From Siccirubricoccus phaeus (GTDB lineage: Bacteria > Pseudomonadota > Alphaproteobacteria > Acetobacterales > Acetobacteraceae), in assembly GCF_008360935.1 (NCBI RefSeq), contig NZ_SRXO01000012.1:124001-188000 (forward strand): a DNA stretch of 64,000 nt, in the 5' to 3' direction. Shown one piece after another: positions 32,965 to 40,880 of the stretch. The number at the start of each line of letters is the position of its first letter. The first letter of the stretch is position 1. Made by a program: the position numbers and the translations under genes. The notes below the pieces were generated by a model. The model saw only the letters and a list, made by a program, of their open reading frames with translations. It made no database searches and was not told where the DNA came from.

Positions 32965-33549
32965 CTACTGCTCCCCCAGCCTTGGCATCGTCGCATGCCC
33001 CGGCGCCGTTACCCCATGGCCGCGCAGCACCAGCCACAGGCTCCGCGCCAGCAGCGCCACATCCCCAGCGAGGCTTACCTTCCGCGCATAATCCGCGTCC
33101 AGCGCCAGCCGCCTTTCCCAGGGTACCGCATTCCGGCCCGCCGCCTGGGCCAGCCCGGCGAGTCCCGGCCGCACCGCGTGCCGCGCCGCCTGGGCCGGGG
33201 TGAAGCGCGGCAGATACTCCACCGGCAGGGGGCGCGGGCCGACCAGGCTCATCTCCCCGCGCAGCACGTTCCAGAGCTGCGGCAGCTCATCCAGCCCGCT
33301 CGCGCGCAGCGCCCGGCCGAAGCGCCCGAGCCTTGCCGCATCCTCGCCGGGCCCGGCCACCATGCTGCGGAATTTCAGCAGGATGAAGGGCACGCCGCCG
33401 CGCCCGATCCGCGCCTGGCGGAACAGCACCGGCCGGCCCAGCACGGCCCATACCGCCAGCGCCACCAGGGCCGGCAACGGCGCCGCCAGCGCCAGCGCCA
33501 GCAGCGCGCCGGCCAGGTCGAAAGCGCGCTTGCCCCAGGCCCTATACAT
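32965..33549 (-). CDS. bacterial sugar transferase (monotopic phosphoglycosyl transferase)
   Basis: Transfers a sugar-1-phosphate to undecaprenyl phosphate, the first step of exopolysaccharide synthesis. From MYRAWGKRAFDL the protein has 194 residues: a membrane helix (about 12–35), FILLKFRSM, the catalytic-region motif SGLDELPQLWNVLRGEMSLV and GPRPLP. The frame stays open upstream, but those residues (GRRETG-x-R-x-WPVRCRRWRAM, twice) are translated tandem repeat. ATG 33549 itself lies within the last repeat unit. The gene is last in the minus-strand polysaccharide operon. Confidence 0.87.
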   Translation of the reverse strand: MYRAWGKRAFDLAGALLALALAAPLPALVALAVWAVLGRPVLFRQARIGRGGVPFILLKFRSMVAGPGEDAARLGRFGRALRASGLDELPQLWNVLRGEMSLVGPRPLPVEYLPRFTPAQAARHAVRPGLAGLAQAAGRNAVPWERRLALDADYARKVSLAGDVALLARSLWLVLRGHGVTAPGHATMPRLGEQ

Positions 33550-33868
33550 GGCCCGCCAGCGTCGGCAGCGCACCGGCCAGGGTCGCCGCCCGGTTTCCCG
33601 GCGCCCGGACATGGCCCGCCAGCGTCGGCAGCGCACCGGCCAGGACCGCAGCCCGGTTTCCCGGCGCCCCGCCATGGCCCGCCAGCGCTGGCGGCCTGTC
33701 CGCCAGGGCCGCAGCCCCGCCTTCCCGGCGTACGGACATGGCCCGCCAGCACCGGCGACGCCCCTGCCGGGGCCGCAGCCTTGCTATTCCAGCACCCGGA
33801 CATGGTCTACCGGCACCGGCGGCGCTCCCGCCAAGGCCGCAGCCCCCTTGGCCCCAGCGTCTAGACAT
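33547..33868 (-). repeat. tandem 63–65 bp minisatellite between polymerase/ligase and sugar transferase genes
   Basis: Repeat boundaries marked by CATG fall at 33547, 33610, 33673, 33737, 33801 and 33866, giving five units of 63, 63, 64, 64 and 65 nt. The first two units are nearly identical (CATGGCCCGCCAGCGTCGGC, then GCACCGGCCAGG and CCCGGTTTCCCGGCGCCC). Later units diverge stepwise. On the minus strand every unit ends in an ATG. The array starts inside the last codons of the upstream gene. There are no unique spacers, so it is not CRISPR. Confidence 0.85.
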
Positions 33869-35111
33869 GGGCCGTGGCGGCCGCAGGCGCCGGGGAAGGC
33901 CGCCGCGCCTCCACCCCCAGCGAAAACAGCAGGCCGAGCGCGAACCAGGCCATGCGGTTGCCGAGATCGGTCGAGACCATCACCGTCAGCCCGATCGGCA
34001 GGGTGAGGGCGGCGATCACCGCCGCCCGCTCCGGCGCCACCCGCCCGGCCTGGCGAAGCGCCAGCGCCACCCCGCCCCCGAAGGCCGCCAGCCAGAGCAG
34101 CAGCCCGGGCAGCCCACCCTCCGCCAGCGCCTCCAGCGCATGGTTGTGCGGGTGCAGATGGCGGTCATCGCCAGTGCCGGCGGCGATGGTGAAACTGCCG
34201 CTGCCAAGGCCGAAAGGCGCCATCCTCCCGGCCCAGAGCAGCGCCTCCTGCCACAGGATCAGCCGCGCCGGGGTGCGCTCCGTCGGGTCGCCGAACAGCC
34301 GGTCGAGGGTCGCCAGATCGGCGCTGACGCCCGGCAGCAGCAGCAGCGCCGCCAGCCCGGCGCCCCCGGCGGCGGCGACCAGCGCCACCCAGGCCAACGC
34401 CATCCCCGGCCGGCCACGCCGCCAGAGCAGCAGCGCCGGCGCCCCGGCCACGCCCAGGCCGAAGGCCAGCAGCGCCGCCCGCCCCCCCGGCAGCAGCACG
34501 GCGAGCGCCAGCGCCCCCAGCACCGCCAGCCAGCCCAGCCGCGCCCAGCCCCGCGCCAGCACCAGGCGCAGCGCGGCGACGCCGCCGCCGCAGGCCATCG
34601 CGAGGCCGGCCAATTGGTACTGCACCCTGGTCCGCTCCGGATCGGCACCGGGCTCGCCGCCCAGCACCACCCGGTCATGCGCCAGTCCCCAGCCCACCCC
34701 GGCGCCGACCAGCAGCCCGATCCCGACCACGGCGAGGGCGAAGCGGCGCCGCGTCGGCCCATCCGCGCCCACCAGCAGCCCGGCCAGCAGCATCGGCGGG
34801 CCGAGCAGCACCATCTGCGGCAGCTTCGCCGCCATCACATGCGCCGAGCGGCTCCACCCCCCCGCCAGCACCAGCCAGAACAGCAGCAGCCCGGCGCCCA
34901 GCAAGGGCGGGCCGAGCGCGGCGGACACCCGCCATTGCCGCAGCACCAGCAGGAAGCCGAGCGAGGGCAGCAGCGCCAGCAGGGCCAGGGCGGTGAGATC
35001 GACCGGCAGCCCGCCCATCCCCGGCAGGGATTTCAGCGCCCCGGCGAATTGCAGCAGCGCGGCGAAGAGGCCGGCGCCGGCGGTAAGCACCGAGGCATCC
35101 GCCCGGCTCAA
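33861..35111 (-). CDS. O-antigen ligase/polymerase (Wzy/WaaL-type)
   Basis: A 416-residue polytopic membrane protein with about ten to twelve Leu/Ala-rich helices. The periplasmic loop typical of Wzy_C lies near residues 290–330, with FGLGSGSFTIA and the histidine-rich HPHNHALEALAEGGLPG. It joins or polymerises lipid-linked repeat units. The start TTG 35111 overlaps the wzz-like stop (TTGA), consistent with coupling. In a sugar-transferase/Wzz/SLBB setting, a Wzy-like polymerase is the more likely role. Confidence 0.8.
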   Translation of the reverse strand: MSRADASVLTAGAGLFAALLQFAGALKSLPGMGGLPVDLTALALLALLPSLGFLLVLRQWRVSAALGPPLLGAGLLLFWLVLAGGWSRSAHVMAAKLPQMVLLGPPMLLAGLLVGADGPTRRRFALAVVGIGLLVGAGVGWGLAHDRVVLGGEPGADPERTRVQYQLAGLAMACGGGVAALRLVLARGWARLGWLAVLGALALAVLLPGGRAALLAFGLGVAGAPALLLWRRGRPGMALAWVALVAAAGGAGLAALLLLPGVSADLATLDRLFGDPTERTPARLILWQEALLWAGRMAPFGLGSGSFTIAAGTGDDRHLHPHNHALEALAEGGLPGLLLWLAAFGGGVALALRQAGRVAPERAAVIAALTLPIGLTVMVSTDLGNRMAWFALGLLFSLGVEARRPSPAPAAATAHV

Positions 35112-35995
35112 TCCGCCCCCGCCCGGTAGAGGAAGGGCAGCTCCGCCTGGTGCAGCCGCCGCCCCGCCGCCGACGGGGCGAGCAGCACCCAGCAGGCGGC
35201 GCCGAACAGCGCCAGCAGCGGCGCCGCCACCGCCAGCAGCAGGAGGAGCAGGGGCCGGTTGGGAATGGCGGGGCGCAGCCCCACCATCGGCGCCGAGACC
35301 AGCCTTGCCGCCACCGCCTGGTCCGCCGCCGCCACCAGCAGGCTGCGCTGCTGCTGGCCGAGCTGGTCGTACAGCGCGTTCCGCACATAAAGGTCGCGCT
35401 CGGCGGCGAGGCGCTGCTCGATGAAGCCGATGCGCCGCCGCGTCAGCTCCACCAGATCGGCCTTTACCTTGGCCTCCGCCAGGGCGTGCAGGCGCTGCAG
35501 CATATCCAGCGCCGCCTCCCTTTCGCGATGGGTCAGGGTGAGGGTGACGGTCACGGTGCCGATGCCGGGGGTGGCGGCCAGGTTGCGTTCCAGCCAGCTC
35601 TGCGCGTCATCCGCATCGGCCTCCAGCCGCAGGCCGAGCAGGCGGCGGAGCCAGCCCATGGCACCGGCCTGGCGCAGCGCCGTCAGATGCGCCAGCAGCC
35701 CGGTCTCCCGCGCCAGCATCGCCGCGGCTTCGGGCGCGCGCAGCACGTCCAGATAGACGGCGAAATGCCCGCTCTGCCGCTGGTCCAGCAGCCCGCCGCC
35801 GAGCATGGGCGTGGGGGAGAGCAGGCTGGAGGTGGCGATGCCGGTGGTCTCGGCCGGGGCGATGACCGCCTGGGCCGCGTAGTAGCGCGGAAGCTGCAGC
35901 ACGATGCCGGCGCCGAGCCCGAACAGCAGCGCCGCCGCCGTCAGCACGGCGATGCGGTGGTGCCAGATCCCCCGGAGCAATTGATCCAATGGCAT
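35108..35995 (-). CDS. Wzz-like polysaccharide chain-length regulator
   Basis: A 295-residue polysaccharide co-polymerase. An N-terminal membrane helix (about 17–34) is followed by YYAAQAVIAPAE and a periplasmic coiled-coil region (about 120–230). A second helix (about 245–268) follows, before a short cytoplasmic tail. No Walker motifs or tyrosine cluster are present, so it is not a BY-kinase. AGGCGG precedes ATG 35995. It sits between the heparinase-like and polymerase genes. Confidence 0.8.
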   Translation of the reverse strand: MPLDQLLRGIWHHRIAVLTAAALLFGLGAGIVLQLPRYYAAQAVIAPAETTGIATSSLLSPTPMLGGGLLDQRQSGHFAVYLDVLRAPEAAAMLARETGLLAHLTALRQAGAMGWLRRLLGLRLEADADDAQSWLERNLAATPGIGTVTVTLTLTHREREAALDMLQRLHALAEAKVKADLVELTRRRIGFIEQRLAAERDLYVRNALYDQLGQQQRSLLVAAADQAVAARLVSAPMVGLRPAIPNRPLLLLLLAVAAPLLALFGAACWVLLAPSAAGRRLHQAELPFLYRAGAD

Positions 35996-36028
35996 GCGAC
36001 CGCCTGATCGCGTCACGGCATTCAATAG

Positions 36029-36044
36029 ATTTGTTGCCAAACAA
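36029..36044. promoter_or_regulatory. TTGTT-GCCA-AACAA inverted repeat upstream of wzz-like gene
   Basis: Arms TTGTT (36031–36035) and AACAA (36040–36044) lie 36 nt before the wzz-like start, in an unusually AT-rich gap. The same GATTTGTT octamer (36029–36036) recurs at 37808–37815, before the heparinase-like gene. It may be an internal promoter or a regulator site for the polysaccharide operon. Confidence 0.35.
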
Positions 36045-36051
36045 AAGCAAC

Positions 36052-37806
36052 CTAGGGGTGATTCTCCACTGTCATTTCGCTGCGGATGTGGTGCGTCTCC
36101 CCTGCCCCGCGCGCGATCAGCACTGGCACCGGCTGAATCTTCCCGTAATGCGGACTCTCCACCCCTTCCTCCAACCGCAGGTCGAGGGGGGCGTCGCCTG
36201 TGACGCGCAGCCGGCCGAGCGGGCCGGCCACGCCGTCCGGCCGGGCCTCCCATGCCGCCGGCGCCAGGCGCCAGCGCAGCGCCAGGCGGCGATAGGGGCC
36301 GGAAAGCCGGTCCTCCACCACCAGCCGACCGGGTGCCAGCCAAACCCGGCGTTCCTGCCTGCGGCCGCGATGGTCCTGCAGCCAGCCGCCCTCCGGCAGC
36401 AACCCGGCCTGCGGCCAGCCGCCGAAGAGGAAGCGGGAGAGGCGGGGCATCTGGTCCTCGCCGTCGAATTCCACCGTGTTGTGCGCAGCGGTGCCGGTGA
36501 AATGCGCATGCCACCATTCCTGGCCGGGAGGCGGGTTGTAGGCGCCGGTGCCGCCATCCCGCAGCAGGTTCAGGGCGCCGTCCCAGAGGTCGAGGTGGAG
36601 CAGATCCGCATGGCCCGGGCGGAAGCGCAGCGGGCCGGTGCGGAGGAAGGCGCGCAGCCCGCCCGCCTGCCAGCCGCGCAGCCCGGCGCTGGTCCATTCC
36701 GCCGGCAGGGGCGGCGGCGGTGGCGCCGGCGGCAGGCCGAGCCAGGCGCAGCCCGGCTCCGAGCCAAGCTCTCCTGGCCAGCCCGCCGAATGCCCGGCCA
36801 GCAGGCGGGCGGCGCGTTCCAGGCTGGGCCGCGCATCCCCCGGCCCGGCCAAAGCGAGATCGGCGAAGGCGGAGCCGTCCTGATGGCCGAGCCATGGCGT
36901 GGCGCCATTCGCCGGCGCGGTCAGGCGGCGGAGCCATTCCACGGCGGCGGGCAGGTGCGGCGCGGTGGGGAAGGCCTCGCCGGCCAGCCAGGCGGTCACC
37001 GCCAGCACATCCAGCAGCAGCCGGTGATAGAGGGTGGAAAGCTGGGCGAAGGCGCCATCCGCCGCCACCAGCCGGGCCAAGGCCGCGGCCAGCCCGGCCC
37101 GGCCATGCCGCACCCAGCCCGCCTCGCCGCAGAACAACCCGCAGACCAGCAGCCCGGCGGGTTCCGAGACGCTGTGGTTGTTGTCCTGCGCCATGGCATA
37201 GGCGGGCGTCGCGGCGATCCGCCTGCCGTGCAGCGCCAGCAGCGCCTTGGCCCCCGGCGGCGGCGGGCCGCCCAGCAGGGCCACGGCCAGCGCCAGATGC
37301 AGGGCCCGCAGCGCCGCCTCCTGCCCGCAGGCCCAATTCGGCCCGCGATAGGGCGGGTTGGCGGCCAGCCAGGCGGCGAGGAATTCCTCCGCCCGCGCCA
37401 GATGCCCGGCTCCCGGCTCCAGCCGCGCCGCCTGGGCCAGCAAGGGCAGCTCCGCCCAGCGACTCCGCTCCCAGACCGGGCGGATATCGCCGGGGGCAAA
37501 GAGGTCGAGCGATAAAGCGTGGCGGTGCGGGTCGAAGGGGCCGTGCCAGAAGGGACCATGCCGATCCGGCGGCGCCACGGCGCGGGCGCGGGCCAGCAGC
37601 GCCGCTGCATGCGCCGGCGGCAGGACGGGGGCGGCCGGGGCGGGGGCGGGCAGAAACGGGCCGAAAGGCGCGTCGGCGTCCCGCAAGGCCAGCCGCGCCA
37701 GCCCTTGCGCCAGCGGCGCCCGGTGCCAAGCCGCGAGCAGCACCGGGCGGGGGCCCAGCAGCCGGGCGGCCTCCAGGATGGACCACATTTGCGTGATATA
37801 TTGCAT
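36052..37806 (-). CDS. heparinase II/III family protein
   Basis: A 584-residue protein with an (alpha/alpha) toroid N-terminal part (about 100–370) and a beta-sheet Hepar_II_III_C domain (about 380–584). Visible segments are YRGPNWACGQEAALRALHLA, AQDNNHSVSEPAGLLVCG (active-site Asn/His-containing region), the WWHAHFTGTAAHNTVEFDGE motif and DHRGRRQERRVWLAPG. No signal peptide is evident. Family members cleave acidic polysaccharides; in exopolysaccharide operons they probably trim the polymer. Start 37806 lacks a ribosome site, and ATG 37788 is possible. Confidence 0.82.
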   Translation of the reverse strand: MQYITQMWSILEAARLLGPRPVLLAAWHRAPLAQGLARLALRDADAPFGPFLPAPAPAAPVLPPAHAAALLARARAVAPPDRHGPFWHGPFDPHRHALSLDLFAPGDIRPVWERSRWAELPLLAQAARLEPGAGHLARAEEFLAAWLAANPPYRGPNWACGQEAALRALHLALAVALLGGPPPPGAKALLALHGRRIAATPAYAMAQDNNHSVSEPAGLLVCGLFCGEAGWVRHGRAGLAAALARLVAADGAFAQLSTLYHRLLLDVLAVTAWLAGEAFPTAPHLPAAVEWLRRLTAPANGATPWLGHQDGSAFADLALAGPGDARPSLERAARLLAGHSAGWPGELGSEPGCAWLGLPPAPPPPPLPAEWTSAGLRGWQAGGLRAFLRTGPLRFRPGHADLLHLDLWDGALNLLRDGGTGAYNPPPGQEWWHAHFTGTAAHNTVEFDGEDQMPRLSRFLFGGWPQAGLLPEGGWLQDHRGRRQERRVWLAPGRLVVEDRLSGPYRRLALRWRLAPAAWEARPDGVAGPLGRLRVTGDAPLDLRLEEGVESPHYGKIQPVPVLIARGAGETHHIRSEMTVENHP

Positions 37807-37835
37807 TGATTTGTTAACGGTCGGCCGCGTAAGGA
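37788..37835. promoter_or_regulatory. divergent promoter region of the exopolysaccharide locus
   Basis: An AT-rich stretch (ATATATTGCATTGATTTGTT near 37796–37815) lies between or overlaps the starts of the heparinase-like (minus) and SLBB (plus) genes. Only 29 nt separate the longest versions of both genes. One or both true starts therefore probably lie further inside. It contains the octamer GATTTGTT also seen upstream of the wzz-like gene. Confidence 0.4.
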
Positions 37836-40775
37836 TTGCAGGGCGCTGCCGGCTTGTCGCTGCTTGGTTGCGGGCTGCCGGCCGATTCGCCCGCTTCGCC
37901 GACCCAAAACAGGGGGCAGATCCTGAGGCGCAGTTGCGGCCGTCCCGTCTTCCACCGCGCCGTGGCGGCGCTGCTCGTGCCGCTCATGCTGCTGGTCCCG
38001 GGGGCGCCGGTCTGGGGGCAGACGGGGGCGCCGGGCAGCTATCTCGTCCCGCCCGCCCTGCCGCCCAGCCTGCCGGGCGGCGCGGCGCTGCCCGGGCTGC
38101 CGCTGCCGAGCCAGCAGGAGATTTTGCAACGGCTGTTCGATGCCGGGGGGCGGCCCTCCGGCCCGGCGGCGCCGGGCTTCGCCGCGCCGCCGGTGACCGC
38201 CCAGCCCTTGCCGCCACCCACCGCGCCCGCCGTGCCGGAGGAACCGCTTTCCCCGGCGGAGAGCTTCTTCGCCGCGCGGGACCCGGCCAATCCGCGGCCG
38301 CTGCGGCAATTCGGCTACGACAACCTGCGCGGCGGCGCGCCGCCGGGGCAGGGCTTCGGCATGCTGCCCGACGACTACCTGCTGGGCCGTGACGATGAGG
38401 TGGTGCTGGCCTTCCGCGGCCGCGCCCGGCAGACCCTGACGCTGCGCATCGGCCGCGACGGCATGCTGGTGCTGCCGGACCTGCCGCCCCTTCCCGCCGC
38501 CGGCCGCACCCTGCGGGAGTTGCGGACGGAGCTGGAGACCCGGGCGCAGCGCGACCTCGGCGGCTCCGAGGTCTTCGTCTCCCTCGGCCAGCTCCGGCAG
38601 ATCGGCATCTTCGTCGGCGGGGAGGTGGCGCGGCCGGGGCTGCAGGCGCTGACCTCGCTCTCCTCCGTCCTTGATGCGCTGGTGGCGGCGGGGGGCATCC
38701 GCCGCACCGGCTCGCTCCGCGCCATCAGGGTGGAGGGGCCGCAGGGGCGGCGGACGGTCGATCTCTACCCGGTCATCGCCGGGGAGGGCGCGACGCCGGA
38801 CCTCTCCCTGCGCGAGGGGGAGCGCATCCTGGTGCCGCCGCTCGGCGCCGTGGCGGCGATCGGCGGGGAAGTCTCGCGCCCCGGCATCTACGAGCTGCCT
38901 TCCGGCGCCGCGACCGCGCCGCTGGCCGCGCTGCTGCGGCTGGCGGGCGACCCGCTGCGCCCCGCCGGCAACCGCTTCCTGCTGCAGACCACGGATGCCG
39001 AGGGCCGCCGCAGCCTGCGCGAGATCGGCCCGCGCGATGCGCTGCGGCGGGGCGATGCGCTGCGCGTCGAGCCCGGCGCCGATGTGGTGGCCCAGGATCT
39101 GCGCCTTGCCGGCCATGTGACGGCGCCGCTGCTGCGCGCCGCCGGCGGGCGGGGGCAGACCTTGCGCGGGCTGCTCGCCGATCCGCGGCTGGTGCGGGCG
39201 GATCCCTATCCGCGGCTCGGCGCCATCTGGCGCATGGATGCGCGCACCCGCACCAGGCGCTTCGAGGCTTTCGATCTCGGCCGCGTGCTCTCCGGCCAGG
39301 CGGATGCGCCGCTGCGGGAGGGCGACGAGGTGATCCTGCTCGGCATGGCGGACGTGATGTGGCTGGCCAGCCCCTCCGTGCAGCAGGCGCTGCGCGGCGA
39401 TACCGGCGGGGCGGATGCGGGCGCCGTGCTGATGCCGCCGCTGGCGGCGCCCAATCCGGGCCTCGCCGCGGTGGCCGGCATGCCGGGCGGGGCGCCGCCG
39501 GGCGCGCTGCCCGGGACCGCGCCCGCCGCCCCGCCGCCCGGCGCTGCCTCCCTCCCGCCTGGCCTCGCCGGCGCCGCGCGGGGGCCGGATTGCCCGGCGC
39601 TCGTCCAGCTCACCATCGCCGCCCAGGCCTCGCCCTGGCGCTACGCCCATATCCGCAGCGCCGGCTTCCCGGATTTCGGCCGCGCCCCCTGCCCGCAGGT
39701 CTTCCTCGACTACCCCAGCCTGCTGCCCTTCCTGCTGGACCAGGCGGTGCTGCTGACCGGGGAGGTGCGGCTGCCCGGCCTCTACCCCATCGCCGACGGG
39801 GCGGGGCTGGATGCCGTCATCGCCGCCGCCGGCGGGGCGACGGACACCGCCGACCTCTCCACCGTGGAATTCGCCCGCGAGCCGGCCGAGCAGACCAACA
39901 CCCTGCCGCTGGCGCGCACCCTGCTCGATCTGCGGTCGCGCAATTTCGCCGCGGTGCGGCTCTCGCCGCGCGACGTGCTGCGGGTGCCGCGCGGCTTCGC
40001 CGACCGTGACCTGGGGCCGGTGACGCTGGTCGGGGAATTCCTGCGGCCCGGCACCTACGACATCCGCCGCGGCGAGAAACTCTCCGACGTCATCGCCCGG
40101 GCCGGCGGGCTGACGCCGCAGGCCTATCCGTACGGCGCCGTCTTCAGCCGGGACAGCGTGCGGCAAAGGCAGCAGGACGGCTTCCAGCGCACGGCGCGCG
40201 AACTGGAACAGGGGCTGATGCAGGTGGCGGCGGGCCAGGCGGTGGCCGGGCTGCGCGGCCAGGCGGATCTCGGCGGCGCCATCACCGCGGGCCAGGCGCT
40301 GGCCAATACGCTGCGCACCACCCGTGCCGCCGGACGCATGGTGGTGGAGGCCAACCCGGTGGTGCTGGCGGCGCGGCCGGAGCTGGACGTGCTGCTGGAA
40401 CCCGGCGACCTGATCGCCATGCCGAAGCGGCCCAATGAGGTGACGGTCGTCGGCTCCGTGCTGAACCCCGGCAGCCTGCAATTCGCCACCGGCTGGCGCG
40501 CCGCGGATTACGTGCGCGCCGCCGGCGGGGAGCAGCGCTTCGCCGATGGCAGCCGCGCCTTCGTCGTGCTGCCCAATGGCCAGTCCACCCCGGCGGGGCT
40601 CGGCGCCTGGCAATCGGGCGGGCCGCCCATCCCGCCGGGCAGCGTGGTGGTGGTGCCGCAGGACCCCTCGCCCTACGAAAGCTGGGGCCTGATCCGCGAC
40701 ATCACCCAGGTGCTGTCGCAAATCGCCCTCTCCAGCGCCGCCCTGGCGGTCATCGTCCGGTCGAGCGGGCGCTAG
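37836..40775 (+). CDS. polysaccharide export protein with multiple SLBB domains
   Basis: A 979-residue outer-membrane/periplasmic export protein of the Wza/GumB superfamily, about twice the usual length. A signal segment (about 42–62, ending APVWG-QTG) follows a doubtful N-terminus: TTG 37836 has no proper ribosome site and the true start may lie up to about 37940. A Pro-rich linker leads to the Poly_export domain (about 175–250). At least five SLBB-type repeats follow: GIFVGGEVARPGLQAL, IGGEVSRPGIYELPSG, TGEVRLPGLYPIADG, VGEFLRPGTYDIRRG and VGSVLNPGSLQF. A C-terminal helix ends the protein. Confidence 0.86.
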   Translation: MQGAAGLSLLGCGLPADSPASPTQNRGQILRRSCGRPVFHRAVAALLVPLMLLVPGAPVWGQTGAPGSYLVPPALPPSLPGGAALPGLPLPSQQEILQRLFDAGGRPSGPAAPGFAAPPVTAQPLPPPTAPAVPEEPLSPAESFFAARDPANPRPLRQFGYDNLRGGAPPGQGFGMLPDDYLLGRDDEVVLAFRGRARQTLTLRIGRDGMLVLPDLPPLPAAGRTLRELRTELETRAQRDLGGSEVFVSLGQLRQIGIFVGGEVARPGLQALTSLSSVLDALVAAGGIRRTGSLRAIRVEGPQGRRTVDLYPVIAGEGATPDLSLREGERILVPPLGAVAAIGGEVSRPGIYELPSGAATAPLAALLRLAGDPLRPAGNRFLLQTTDAEGRRSLREIGPRDALRRGDALRVEPGADVVAQDLRLAGHVTAPLLRAAGGRGQTLRGLLADPRLVRADPYPRLGAIWRMDARTRTRRFEAFDLGRVLSGQADAPLREGDEVILLGMADVMWLASPSVQQALRGDTGGADAGAVLMPPLAAPNPGLAAVAGMPGGAPPGALPGTAPAAPPPGAASLPPGLAGAARGPDCPALVQLTIAAQASPWRYAHIRSAGFPDFGRAPCPQVFLDYPSLLPFLLDQAVLLTGEVRLPGLYPIADGAGLDAVIAAAGGATDTADLSTVEFAREPAEQTNTLPLARTLLDLRSRNFAAVRLSPRDVLRVPRGFADRDLGPVTLVGEFLRPGTYDIRRGEKLSDVIARAGGLTPQAYPYGAVFSRDSVRQRQQDGFQRTARELEQGLMQVAAGQAVAGLRGQADLGGAITAGQALANTLRTTRAAGRMVVEANPVVLAARPELDVLLEPGDLIAMPKRPNEVTVVGSVLNPGSLQFATGWRAADYVRAAGGEQRFADGSRAFVVLPNGQSTPAGLGAWQSGGPPIPPGSVVVVPQDPSPYESWGLIRDITQVLSQIALSSAALAVIVRSSGR

Positions 40776-40880
40776 AGCATGGCCGGTTCGCCTTCGCCCA
40801 CCGGCCCCGCTCCAGCTTTTTGTTTGATCGCGTGATTCACGCCTCCGGGCGTTCCGCCCTCCGGCGATCACGCTCAAGGG
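40776..40880 (+). repeat. intergenic repeat resembling a common alphaproteobacterial element
   Basis: The block starts at the SLBB gene stop (TAGAGCATGGCCGG), contains GCTCCAGCTTTTTGTTTGAT (40809–40828) and then CGCGTGATTCAC, and ends with a partly inverted GATCACGCTCAA. Very similar AGAGCATG…CTTTTTGTTTGA strings are widespread between genes in alphaproteobacteria; this is from memory, not a search. A TTG inside it (40820) opens the long yjbH frame, which is unlikely to be a real start. Confidence 0.55.

Noticed and set aside
33550-33675. 42-residue N-terminal extension of the sugar transferase
   Set aside because: It is two translated copies of the 63-nt repeat (GRRETG-x-R-x-WPVRC) and is absent from the family; the start at 33549 gives a normal N-terminus.
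33547-33868. Tandem repeat considered as a CRISPR array
   Set aside because: Units are contiguous and drift gradually, with no constant repeat plus unique spacer pattern and no cas genes nearby.
37836-37870. Lipoprotein signal (LLGC) at the first codons of the SLBB exporter
   Set aside because: LSLLGCG lacks a preceding basic n-region and hydrophobic stretch, and a conventional signal segment occurs at about residues 42–62; the early codons are probably untranslated.
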